A program made the translations under genes and the position numbers. A stretch of DNA of 64,000 nucleotides from Lepus europaeus. Taxonomy: Eukaryota; Chordata; Mammalia; Lagomorpha; Leporidae. Positions within the stretch are counted from its first letter, which is position 1. Each line of letters starts with the position of its first letter. The DNA is taken from the NCBI RefSeq assembly GCF_033115175.1, contig NC_084827.1:62805201-62869200 (forward strand), given 5' to 3'. The notes beneath the pieces were generated by a model, which was given only the letters and a program-made list of their open reading frames with translations, had not been told where the DNA came from and made no database searches. Below are positions 23,638 to 35,434 of this stretch, one piece after another.

Positions 23638-23877
23638 GGGCAGGCGTTTGGCCTAGTGGTCAAGGTGAGAGCGTTAGGACATCCGGGTCCTGTGTGTAAG
23701 AGTTCCTGGGTTCAATCCTTGGCTCTGGCTCCCGACTCTGACCTCCTGCGAATGCAGACCTTGAGAGGCAGCAGTGCTGTGAGAGACCTGGACTGAGTTC
23801 CTGGTTTCTAGCTCTGACCCTGGTCCTGACCCAAAATTGCTGTGGGCATTTGGGAAGTGAATCAGTGGATGGGAGTG

Positions 23878-23930
<53 letters not shown>

Positions 23931-23960
23931 TCTGCAATTGTCTCTTTGCCTCTCAAACTA
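23638..23960 (+). mobile_element. Old C-repeat SINE, GGGCAGGCG variant
   Basis: Starts GGGCAGGCGTTTGGCC and ends in (CT)n plus CTCTTTGCCTCTC. Its 3' part is duplicated in tandem downstream. Confidence 0.8.
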
Positions 23961-24004
23961 ATTAGCAAGTAATAATGCTAACAATTATTATTATTTTTTA
24001 TTTT

Positions 24005-24086
24005 TGACAGGCAGAGTGGACAGTGAGCGAGAGAGAGACAGAGAGAAAGGTCTTCCTTTTGCATGTTGGTTCACCCTCAAATGGCC
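24005..24086 (-). mobile_element. Fragment of young C-repeat SINE made by tandem duplication
   Basis: The fragment equals the start of the 24260 copy and is cut off at ATGGCC, where the older SINE sequence resumes. Confidence 0.85.
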
Positions 24087-24136
24087 GACCCAAAATTGCT
24101 GTGGGCATTTGGGAAGTGAATCAGTGGATGGGAGTG

Positions 24137-24185
<49 letters not shown>

Positions 24186-24220
24186 TCTGCAATTGTCTCT
24201 TTGCCTCTCAAACTAATTAG
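24087..24220 (+). mobile_element. Duplicated 3' part of the preceding SINE
   Basis: Second copy of 23828-23965, shifted by 255-259 bp. Confidence 0.85.
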
Positions 24221-24259
24221 CAAGTAATAATGCTAACAATTATTATTATTTTTTATTTT

Positions 24260-24588
24260 TGACAGGCAGAGTGGACAGTGAGCGAGAGAGAGACAGAGAG
24301 AAAGGTCTTCCTTTTGCATGTTGGTTCACCCTCAAATGGCCGCTGCGGCCGGCACATCGCGCTGATCCGTAGCCAGGAGCCAGGTGCTTCTCCTGATCTC
24401 CCATGCGGGTACAGGGCCCAAGGACTTGGGCCATCCTCCACTGCCCCCCCCGGGCCACAGCAGAGAGCTGGCCTGGAAGAGGAGCAACCGGGACAAAATC
24501 CGGCGCCCCGACCGGGACTAGAACCCGGTGTGCCAGCGGCGCAAGGCGGAGGATTAGCCTATTGAGCTGCAGCGCTGGCACTAACAAT
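24260..24588 (-). mobile_element. Young C-repeat SINE next to a tandem duplication
   Basis: Reverse full copy. Its 3' end is also present as a fragment at about 24005-24086 because a tandem duplication took it in. The target duplication is around CTAACAATTA. Confidence 0.88.
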
Positions 24589-24720
24589 TACTGAGCCCTT
24601 ACTGTGTTCAGTGGATTAACTCATGTAATACTTCCAACAGGCTTGTATTGCCATGTCAAAGCACTGAACAACCAAGCAACTTAGCCAATCACCCAGCTGG
24701 TGTCAGCAGGGTGATTGGGG
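24589..24720 (+). mobile_element. MIR remnant
   Basis: ATTACTGAGCCCTTACTGTG, GATTAACTCATGTAATAC. Confidence 0.6.
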
Positions 24721-24999
24721 TGCAGGTTGCATAGCCTGGAATCCCCCTGGTCCATGGAGGTGCAGAGGTGGGGACAGGTAGGGGGGACCCTAAGTTGCCC
24801 CAGGGCCCAGCAGCCCACACGTGCCACTCTTTGCTGTCACAGCACCCGCCATCGCCAGTTCCCAGGCCCAGGACAGCCCTCAGCGCGCAGTCACAGGCAC
24901 ATTTGGATGGATGTTGAAGTCCGCCCCCCCCCCCCACACACACACCCCGCATCCCACCCCTCCTGGATGTACAGGGAAGGCCGTATTTTATCGGAAGGA

Positions 25000-25220
25000 G
25001 TGAGGCGCCACCATCCCTCTGCCATGCCAAGGCGGATGATTAAATCTCTCTAGGAGCGAAGTATAAGACGCAAGTTGATTTCCTCCAGGCGAGGAAATCC
25101 TTGACACTTCAGGCAGATGATGGGTAGCGGCTCTAAATCCCTCCGCGAGGGCGGAAGCGGGCAGCATGAGCTATGAGCAGGCGCCGGCTGCTGCTGTCTC
25201 AGCACTGGGTCATGGCCCAA
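25000..25220. promoter_or_regulatory. Putative conserved non-coding element
   Basis: Unique block with GGATGATTAAATCTC, AAGTTGATTTCC and CCTCTGCCATGCCAAGG, passing into a CpG-rich stretch to about 25340. No SINE, no supportable exon. Confidence 0.3.
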
Positions 25221-25458
25221 ATCAGACCTCTCGGTGCCGGGCCCCACGTGGGGCGATCAGCGCGCGGAAGACGCAGGTGCGAGGGGCCCCGGCCCCCACC
25301 GTCGCGGTCCTCTGCGTGGGGAAGTAACCCGGCCGGGGTGTGACACCTGCTTCCAAAAGCAGAGAGGAAGCTGCTGGAATGCCTGCCATGTAGGGATGGG
25401 GTGTGGTTTCACGTGGGAAGATTCTGGGGGGAAAGAAACCAATTTGAATAACTTGTAT

Positions 25459-25592
25459 TGAGGGTAGCATTGTGGCATGGTAAGTAAACTTCCAGCACTC
25501 CAGACCGGAATGCCAGTTTGAGTCCCCGTAGCTCCCTTTCGCATTCAGCTCCCTAAGCCTGGGAAATGCTAATGTGCCTGGGAAAAAACTGG
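25459..25592 (+). mobile_element. C-repeat SINE, 3' truncated
   Basis: 5' half only, starting GAGGGTAGCATTGTGGC. Confidence 0.7.
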
Positions 25593-25598
25593 TGGTAG

Positions 25599-25892
25599 GA
25601 GCTGGCATTGTGGATAAAGCCACTGCCTGCAGCGCTGGCATCCCATATGGGTAATGGTTCAAGTCTCGGCCGCTCCATTTCCGATCCAGCTCCCTGCTAA
25701 TATGCCTGGGAAAGCACCAGAAACTGCCCAAGCGCTTGGGACCCTACACCTACACGGGAGACCTGGAAGAAGCTCCTGGCTCCTGACTTCAGGCTTCAGT
25801 CTGGCCCAGCCATGGCTGTTTGGGGAGTGAACAAGCAAAAGGAAGGTTCTCTCTCTTTTTCTCCCCTGCCCTTCTGATTTTCAAATAAACAA
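25599..25892 (+). mobile_element. Old C-repeat SINE
   Basis: Full copy starting GAGCTGGCATTGTGG and ending TTTTCAAATAAAC. Confidence 0.87.
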
Positions 25893-26154
25893 GGAACCGT
25901 GGTTTTGTGGATGCACAAATAATTGTTCAGACCCATCCCAGAGGATGGGAAATGCCCACCTGTGCCGGGCTGGTTTGGTTGCTGTGCCCTGCCACCCCGG
26001 GGGCTGGCGTCACCTCTGATTTTAACCCTGCTATCTTGGTCTTCTGTCCCTAGTAGGGTGGCAGGTTCTCTTGGGGGTGTTTGAAAGGAGAGAGCCAGAG
26101 GAATGCATCTTGGATCCCAGGCCTGTTGGTGGCAGCTGCCCATCATCTGGGTGC

Positions 26155-26280
26155 AAGGAGCTTTATTTAATATTTCATGTGAGCATCGTCACAAGCCCAC
26201 AAGGAGTGAGTGGTTTGTTCCAGTCAATGTTGCAGTACTAACTGCCTGAGCTGGGGTTCGAACCCAGGTCTGTGTGAGTC
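26155..26280 (+). mobile_element. MIR remnant
   Basis: Ends GGGGTTCGAACCCAGGTCTG, typical of the MIR 3' part. Confidence 0.5.
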
Positions 26281-26645
26281 TGCAGCTGGAGCTCCTTGCC
26301 TCCAGGGTACTTTGCCTTCTTCGGGGTCAAGGTCAAAGCAGAGATCTGACCCCAGGTTGGTGGACCAGCTGGGTCCCTGATGGCAAGTGGAAGTCACGGC
26401 AAAGTGCACAGCAGACAGTCGGGTCAGTTGTGGGCTGCACCCAGGGCTGCTGATGAGGGCACCGTGACCTTGCCCTTAACCTCTCAGAGACCGTGATGGG
26501 ATAGTACCAGAGGAAGTAATGATGGAAGCCATGAGGTGAGATGGCTCTGGGCTGGAGGGACAGCCGGGCAGGAAAGAGGTCCTCGGGTCGGGGAGCGAGT
26601 CCCAGAGGCTGATGGCTGCACCTTCCTGAGACAGCCGCCCCCTCG

Positions 26646-26660
26646 CCTCTAGATGGCGCT
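26646..26660 (+). promoter_or_regulatory. CTCF-like motif
   Basis: CCTCTAGATGGCGCT matches CCASYAGRKGGCGCT with one mismatch and keeps the whole GGCGCT end. Confidence 0.4.
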
Positions 26661-26800
26661 ACAGAGTCGCTAAGGTTTCACCCCCTTGTGGGTGGGGATC
26701 CCAAGACAGGGGACTGGTTCTACAGCCCCTCTGGTAGACAAATCCCATGGCAAACCTGTGTTACTATGTGTCAGCCCAAAAATAACAAGAGACGGGAGAG

Positions 26801-26826
26801 ATGAGAGAGAGAGAGAGAGAGAGAGA
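26801..26826. repeat. (GA)n microsatellite
   Basis: Thirteen GA units not attached to a visible SINE. Confidence 0.9.
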
Positions 26827-26915
26827 TCTCCAAATAGCAAAGAGGAGTCAAAAATGGGAGGGATTCCTGAGATACCCGAAAACAATAATCGAATCACAAT
26901 GGTTACTAGCCGGGG

Positions 26916-26923
26916 TGACGTCA
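26916..26923. promoter_or_regulatory. Palindromic CRE TGACGTCA
   Basis: A full cAMP-response-element palindrome in unique sequence 260 bp past the CTCF-like motif. No gene start is known nearby. Confidence 0.35.
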
Positions 26924-27367
26924 GTCCAAGGTTGGACACCGCTGGGCAGATGTCCCTGCGGAATCACTGTCTGTGTAAGGCTGTGGCGGCCTCTGTGGGG
27001 AGCTGTGGCCCTGCATTGCCCCCTCGTGCCCTAAGCTGCCTCCCTGCACTGCCTCCCTGCTTTGTGCACTCGCTTTTGGTCAGCGTCCACACAAGCAACT
27101 GGATTCGGATTCTGATTCAGACAACTCGCACAATCCGTTCTTGTGGGCCAGAGGCAGGGTGCCGGGTCTGCACCCCCACCCCCCGCAGTGAAAGGACAAT
27201 GAGCATGTGTCACTTAGGAACTGGGCTCAAGGGGTGAGTTAGGCTGGGGGTGTGAACTGCGCATGTGTGAGTCAAAGGCCCAGGAAGCATCCAAGTCCAG
27301 GGGCTGAGAGCTTCCAGATGTCTCTGAGGTCGCCACAATAGCCTGCTTAGATAAATATTTACCTACA

Positions 27368-27431
27368 TGCATGTACACAAATATATATATTTATGTAACC
27401 AGACATACATCACTACATAAATATATATAAG
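27368..27431. repeat. AT-rich low complexity
   Basis: ATATATATATTTATGTAAC-type sequence just before a young SINE insertion. Confidence 0.8.
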
Positions 27432-27445
27432 AAATACAAACTTGG

Positions 27446-27774
27446 CCGGCGCGCAGCTCACTAGGCTAATCCTCCGCCTGTGGCACCGGCACCCCAGGTT
27501 CTAGTCCTGGTTGGGGCGCCGATTCTGTCCTGGTTGCCCCTCTTCCAGGCCAGCTCTCTGCTATGGCCCGGGAGTGCAGTGGAGGATGGCCCAAGTGCTT
27601 GGGCGCTGCACCCCATGGGAGACCAGGAGAAGCACCTGGCTCCTGGCTTTGGATCAGCGCAGTATGCCGGCCGCAGCGGCCATTGGAGGGTGAACCAATG
27701 GCAAAAGGAAGACCTTTCTCTCTGTCTCTCTCTCTCTCTCTCACTGTCCACTCTGCCTGTCAAAAAAAAAAAAA
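27446..27774 (+). mobile_element. Young C-repeat SINE
   Basis: Full copy with target duplication AAATACAAACTTGG at 27432-27445 and 27775-27788. An older SINE begins directly after it. Confidence 0.92.
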
Positions 27775-27786
27775 AAATACAAACTT

Positions 27787-28108
27787 GGGGCCGGCACTGT
27801 GGTGTAGCGGGTAAAACCATTGCCTGCAGTGCCGGCATCCCATATGGATGCTGGTTCAAGTCTCGAACATTTTTGAACATTTTACCCGCTTTTTTAAAAT
27901 GGAGCAGCGAGGACTTCAATCCAATTCTCTGCTACGGGCTGGGAAAGCAGTGGAAGATGGCCCAAGAGCTCCTTGCTTTGGATCAGTGCAGCTCTGACCA
28001 TTGCGACCATTGCGGCCATTTGGGGAGTGAACTAGCAGATGGAAGACCTCTCTGTGTCTGTAACTCTGCCTTCCAAATAAATAAATAAAACATTTAAAAA
28101 AATGTTTC
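27787..28108 (+). mobile_element. Old C-repeat SINE
   Basis: Full-length type with an unrelated insert around 27865-27905. It lies directly behind a younger SINE. Confidence 0.83.
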
Positions 28109-28197
28109 TTAAAAAAAGAAATAGATGGTTATGTACAAACACGAGACATGTGTCTGCCACTGTGGCTGTTTCACCATGCAAAGTTGAAAGCCATATG

Positions 28198-28312
28198 GGG
28201 TGGATTAGGCTACCACCTGCTTTGCTGGCATCACATATGGGCACCGGTTCAAGTCCCAGCTGCTCCACAACCGATCCAGCCTCCTGCCAATGCGCCTGGG
28301 AAAGCAGCAGTG
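28198..28312 (+). mobile_element. C-repeat SINE 5' fragment
   Basis: Fragment from TGGATTAGGCTACCACC to GGGAAAGCAGCAG. Confidence 0.75.
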
Positions 28313-28596
28313 AGTGCTACACACAGTTACCGTCTCATTACTTATTGGTTTGGGGCCTTCCATTGGTCTACGGTCAAGAGGCCCAGACCCTACAAGTCAG
28401 CCACTGCTTCAGCCACCATGGAAGTGTTGAGGTTGACATTCCATGGGTTCGGGCAGCAGAAGCCCAGCATCCAAAGACTATGCCAGCCTGCCCATCACCA
28501 ACCAAACCAATCACAGACACACGGGGCCACAGAACCTGGCCACATTAGGTGGTCGGCTTGGAGTTAGTGCTGGAGCTCTGATTTCATCCATAGGTA

Positions 28597-28652
28597 TTTT
28601 TTAAAAAGATTTATTTATTTATTTGAAAGGCAGAGTTATACAGAGAGAGAAG

Positions 28653-28696
<44 letters not shown>

Positions 28697-28919
28697 TAGA
28701 TCTTCTATCTGTTGGTTCACTCCCCAAATGTCTGCAATAGCCAGGTCTGGGTCAGGAAGTCCACCCGGGTCTCCTATTTGGGTGTCAGGCTGCCTCCCAG
28801 GATACATTAGCAGGCAGGAAGGTGGATGTGGAGTGGAGTAGCTAGGACTCAAACTGGCACTCCTAGGTGAGATGTGGCATCCCAAGTGGGAAGCTAACTG
28901 CTGCACCACTGTGCCGGTC
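28597..28919 (-). mobile_element. Old C-repeat SINE
   Basis: Reverse copy with (GA)n at about 28658-28690. Confidence 0.87.
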
Positions 28920-28959
28920 TCACGTTGTTTGCCAATTAATACACCTACAACAGGGGAGA

Positions 28960-29177
28960 AGGCAACACTTGGAAAACCCACATCCCATATTGGAGTGCTG
29001 GTTTGGGTCCGGGCTGCTCTGCTTCCCACCCAGCTCCCTGCCAATGTACTTGGGAAAGCATTAGAAGATGGCCCAAGTGCTTGGGCTCCTGTCGCCATGT
29101 AGGAGACCTGGATGGAGTTCTAGTCTCCTGGCTTTGGCCTGGCCCAGCCCGGGCCGTTGTGGCCATTTGGGGAGTGC
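28960..29177 (+). mobile_element. C-repeat SINE, partial
   Basis: Diverged copy from CCCACATCCCATATTGG to GGCCATTTGGGGAGTG. Confidence 0.75.
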
Positions 29178-29322
29178 AACACTGACATCCCTATGGGCAC
29201 CAGTTTGAGTCCTGGCTGCTCCTCTTCTGGTCCAGCTCTCTGCTGTGGCCTGGGAAAGCAGTGGAAGACGGCCAAGGACTTGGGTCCCTGCACCCGTAGA
29301 GGAGACCCAAAAGCAGCTCTGA
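29178..29322 (+). mobile_element. C-repeat SINE, partial
   Basis: A second partial copy joined in the same direction, from ACACTGACATCCCTATGGGC to AGACCCAAAAGCAGC. Confidence 0.75.
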
Positions 29323-29656
29323 CATGTGAGGAGGAGGAGGAAGGCGAGTCAGGCACACAGAGATGACTCAGGGTGGGATCTCCCACACCGAGGGAGGGAG
29401 GAGAACCATAAAGAAAGTCTTCACCTGGATTCCACACCAATGACCGATGAGGCAGGGTGAGCAGGCTGAGAGCCTGCGGGTCTGAATCATTTCAGCGGCT
29501 CCAGGCCCACACAGGGCTGTCCTTGGGCAGGAGTATAGCCCATTGTATGATAGCCCAGTAAGGATGCTGGTTGGCAGTCTGTGCTACCTTGGCAAGTGAC
29601 TGGCCTTTTGTCGGGGCCTCAAAACTGAGTCAGGACAGCATTTTAAAAACTATCAT

Positions 29657-29985
29657 GGGGCTGGCACTGTGGCATAGCAGGTAAAGCAGCCACCTGCAGC
29701 GCCAGCATCCCATATGGGCGCCGATTCGAGTCCTAGCTGCTCCACTTCCTATCCAGCTCTCTGCTATGGCCTGGGAAAGCAGTAGAAGATGGCCCAAGTC
29801 CTTGGGCCCCTGCACCCATGTGGGAGACCCGGAAGAAGCTCCTGGCTCCTGGCTTCGGATCAGCTCATCTCTGGCCATTGCAGTCATTTGGGGGGGGGGG
29901 GGGTGAACCAGCAGATAGAAGACCTCTCTCTCTCTCTGCCTCTCTGTAACTTTGCCTTTCAAATAAATAAATAAATCTTTAAAAA
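29657..29985 (+). mobile_element. Old C-repeat SINE
   Basis: Full copy with an internal G run (29891-29902) and diverged AAAAnTnTnTCATG duplications. Confidence 0.88.
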
Positions 29986-30133
29986 TTGTGTCATGTAGGG
30001 GCAGGCATTGGAGGCAACGGTTGGGGGCTTTGCTTTCACAGTCAGGGGTGCTTCTCAGCCCTCGGCTGAGAATTTATATCCACCTTTTTCTCCAGTCTTC
30101 AGGAAAGTAGTTTGCCCTACACCTCATTTCTTC

Positions 30134-30427
30134 TTTTTAACAACTTACTTATTTGAAAAGGCAGAGTGAGCAAGAGAGAGGGAGAAACAGGAGAGAGAGA
30201 GAGAGAGGGAGATCTCTTGCTTGTTCACTCCCTAAATGGCTGCAACAGCCAGGAAAGTCAGGAGCCAGGAACTCCACTTGGGTGGCAGGGACCCAAGTAC
30301 TTGGACCATCACCTGCTGCGGTCCCAGGTGCATTAGCAGGGAGCTGGATGGGAAGTCAGGACTCGAACCCAGCACTCCCCTGTGGGACAGAAGGAGTGGC
30401 TTAACCCACGGCACCACAGTCAGCGCA
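30134..30427 (-). mobile_element. Old C-repeat SINE
   Basis: Reverse copy, the last SINE before a 6.2-kb SINE-free stretch. Confidence 0.85.
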
Positions 30428-30920
30428 CTGTACTCCCTTGTCCAGCAGACCTAAGGAGAGGCAGTGATTTTGAGCCTGTTTAGCATTTGTTGTGCACACT
30501 AGGGGAATGACCACCAATCTGTGTGCCGCAGGCTGTGTTCTGTTGTAAAGGAGAAGCTTAAAATCTCTAAGCACAGAAGTCAGACGGAAAAACAAAAAAG
30601 GCAGGAAGGAAGGGAGGGAGCCCCCCCCAGGGAGGGAGCCCCCCCCCCCCCCCGCCCTTGGGGGAAGGGGTGGACAGCTGAGGAAGGCCCTGCCCCGCGT
30701 CGGTAGGTCTGGCCCATCTGTGGGTGTGCTGGCAAGGCGCCCGGGCATCTGGAAGTTCAAGTCCCTTCTGTGTTGGGGCCGTGAAGCCACCTCTTGGCCG
30801 AGGACACGGGAACCCTGGCCACTGGCCCCAAGGCAGCAAACCAGACTGGAGGCCCCTGCCAGGTCCTTCACCCATGGGACTCAGCCCCCCCACCCCCCTC
30901 CCGCGGCTGCTGCCAGGCCT

Positions 30921-31127
30921 GCTCCTCCTCCTTGTCCTCTCCCTCTCACCTCCCTCCTTCCCTCTTCTCCCTCCTCCCCTTCCTTCCTCTTCCCCCCCTT
31001 CCCTCCTCTTCCCTTCCTGCTCTACTTCCTCCCCTCCTATCTCCCTTCCCCCTCCCTCCCTCCTACCCCTTCCCCCTCCCCCCTTCTCCTTCCTCCCCCT
31101 CCCCTTCCTCCCGGCCCTTCCCTTCCT
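30921..31127. repeat. Long polypyrimidine tract
   Basis: About 200 bases, almost entirely C and T, without a regular unit. Confidence 0.93.
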
Positions 31128-31199
31128 GATGGGGGCTTGGAGGGGGCGGGCTGCCCTGTGTGGGAGGAGCTGGCGGGGCGCCCCCTCTACAGCGGACTT

Positions 31200-31440
31200 G
31201 GACAGTACATTCTGATCAGACAGCATTATTCAATATTTCAGTGTTTATAATGTTGTTCACATCTGCAGTGACCGTGGCATCTAACAGAGTCGTCTTCAGT
31301 GAGCCGCTGATGGACGGAGCAGTAGCTAACCCTGTGATGAAAACTGTCACTTGGATCACAGCGCACAGCTGAAGTCATTGGGGCTCGGCTTCTCCACTTT
31401 CAAAAGGGGGAAAACTACTTAGCTTCCAATGACGAATTGT
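31200..31440. promoter_or_regulatory. Putative conserved non-coding element 5' of the Pol III terminator
   Basis: Unique sequence with CATTATTCAATATTTCAG and GTTTATAATGTTG between the polypyrimidine tract and the tRNA gene. The composition is balanced and no repeat family is recognised. Confidence 0.3.
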
Positions 31441-31556
31441 GCTAATGCCGAGAAACAAAACCTGCGTGCATATTTCCAAGCTACAGGTAGCAACGAAAGG
31501 CTAGGAGGAACTCCAAGTTTTCCCGAGGGTGGAAGGAGAAAGGAGGGAAAACCAGC

Positions 31557-31568
31557 AAAAAAAAAAAA
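31557..31568 (-). terminator. RNA polymerase III terminator of tRNA-Glu
   Basis: Twelve consecutive A on the plus strand read as T12 on the tRNA strand, beginning 12 nt after the tRNA 3' end. Four or more T suffice for Pol III termination in mammals. Confidence 0.85.
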
Positions 31569-31579
31569 CAAGCTCTTCG

Positions 31580-31651
31580 TTCCCATACCGGGAGTCGAAC
31601 CCGGGCCGCCTGGGTGAAAACCAGGAATCCTAACCGCTAGACCATATGGGA
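31580..31651 (-). tRNA. tRNA-Glu (anticodon TTC)
   Basis: Read on the minus strand, the 72-nt sequence starts TCCCATATGGTCTAGCGG and ends CCCGGTATGGGAA. It folds as a full cloverleaf. The anticodon stem CCTGG/CCAGG encloses the loop TTTTCAC, so the anticodon is TTC. Internal promoter boxes are intact: the A box within TGGTCTAGCGGTTAGGA and the B box GGTTCGACTCC. No intron is present and CCA is not encoded, as expected in eukaryotes. A T12 run follows immediately downstream. A tRNA-Glu gene sits beside CCDC115 in human as well, from memory, so this is probably the orthologous locus. Confidence 0.95.
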
Positions 31652-31659
31652 ACTGATGA

Positions 31660-32170
31660 CGGGTGTTTCCCGTGTCTGCATACGGCCCTTACATCAGCGT
31701 GACCGCGCGCCTCCCCAACACGCCTGCGCACCGCAGCGCGCGCCCCGCCCGCGGGCAGCTCGTCCTCACTGCGGCTGCGCCAGCCCCCGGCCCCGTCCGC
31801 CCAGCGAGCCGGAGCCAGGAGGCGGGTGGAGCGCTCTTCGCCCGGCATCTGCTGTCTCCCTCCGCCCATTTGCGGAGCAAGTCCGCGAGGCCGTGGACGT
31901 CGGCCGGGACCGGTGTGCCCAGGAAGACTTTGGGGTCCCAGTGTGGTCCGAGCGTGCGGCCGTGTCCGTACTCTGGCCCGGCGTGGACTGCGGGATGCCG
32001 ACGGGAGCCCCACGCTGCAGCGGGCCGTCCCTCCCTGGAGATTCCCACGCAGGGGCCGCGGGAAACCGACTCCCCCAGCCCACCTCCGAGTCCGGCCCCA
32101 GTCCGCGCTGTAGCCCCAGGTGGTCAGGGAGGCCGGCGTTGGAGGGGCGAGCGAGACACAGCCCCGCTCC
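31660..32170. other. CpG-rich block between tRNA-Glu and the CCDC115 3' end
   Basis: High G+C with dense CpG (for example CGCGCGCC, GACGTCGG, GGCGAGCGAG), no SINE and no recognised exon. Open frames of 120-195 codons exist on both strands, but they look like by-products of GC richness and match nothing I know. It could be a tRNA-associated open-chromatin region or the promoter of an uncharacterised transcript. Confidence 0.5.
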
Positions 32171-32277
32171 CTGCCCCGGCCACGGGTTGTCCCTCAGCCC
32201 TGCTCAGCCCCAACCGCTGAGACGCCGTCGCCCGACGTCCTAAGCTATTCCGTTGTTTTGTGCAATTTGATCGAGGT

Positions 32278-32283
32278 TTTATT
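32278..32283 (-). promoter_or_regulatory. Candidate CCDC115 polyadenylation signal AATAAA
   Basis: TTTATT on plus reads AATAAA on the CCDC115 strand, about 720 nt past the stop codon. I saw no earlier canonical hexamer. A 3' UTR of roughly 0.7 kb would result. RNA evidence is lacking. Confidence 0.45.
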
Positions 32284-32998
32284 TCATAATACAAAATTGT
32301 AAAGAGCAACCCAATAAGCCAAGTTAAAAGACAAACTTGGAAGAAACATTTTCAGCTGGTATTATGAACAAAGAACGAATTCCCCCCAAACAGAAAGAGC
32401 TCCTAAAGATGGCCGAAAAGACCAACTCAGTGGAAAAAGGAAGCGAGGGCAGAGTTCCCGCACAGGGAAACACAGCTGGCCCCTCAACACGTGACCAGAG
32501 GCCAGCCTCGCTCTGGGTAAGGTAAAGGCAGGTTTTGAAAAGCCCCGAGGGTCTCTTCTCACGGGACCCTTGACAACCCAGGTCGGTGCAGCCACAGCCT
32601 GGAGCTCCCGCCCTCAGCTCTCGGCCCCTTTGAGGAGCCAGTGTGCCGGAAGCACTACTTCTGGGTCTTCCCTGCCGCAGCAGCCACCTCTCCTCGCCCA
32701 CAGTGGAGCCTCAGCTGACCCATCCGTATGACTGTTGCAGTGAGCAGCCTGTGCACCCGCCCCGTGCAACACGGGCCTCGAGGTGGTCTCAAAGCAGTGG
32801 TTTTCGACATTACTTCTCTTCAAACTTCACACCTAACCGAGTTGCACACGTGGAAACCAGGGACATTGGAAGGAGGGGACGGACATTAGCTGGGCTGTGG
32901 CCAGGGGCAGGGGCTCTTCATGAAGGAGGCGGACGGCAGGCGAGGCAGCCACATCCCAAGACAGCTGTGCTCCGGGCCCTGGCCCCTGGGTTCGCAGG

Positions 32999-35434
<2,436 letters not shown>

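Larger units (their letters stand above)
23828..24342. repeat. Tandem duplication, unit 255-259 bp, two copies
   Basis: Copy 1 is 23828-24086 and copy 2 is 24087-24342. They look identical except that the internal (CT)n run is 4 nt shorter in copy 2. The unit joins an old SINE 3' end to the first 80 bases of a reverse young SINE. Confidence 0.93.

Noticed and set aside
30567-31226. A 219-codon open frame on the minus strand rich in Gly, Arg, Lys and Glu
   Set aside because: It is the translation of the polypurine strand of a low-complexity tract, with no splice or family support.
1-31550. A protein-coding gene in the left half of the window
   Set aside because: Every long open frame there coincides with SINE, microsatellite or GC-rich sequence. 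None showed an exon-like chain with splice sites or a recognisable protein.
31656-32243. Open frames of 185-195 codons on plus and 119-127 codons on minus
   Set aside because: CpG-rich DNA has few stop codons. All overlapping frames are open and none resembles a known protein.
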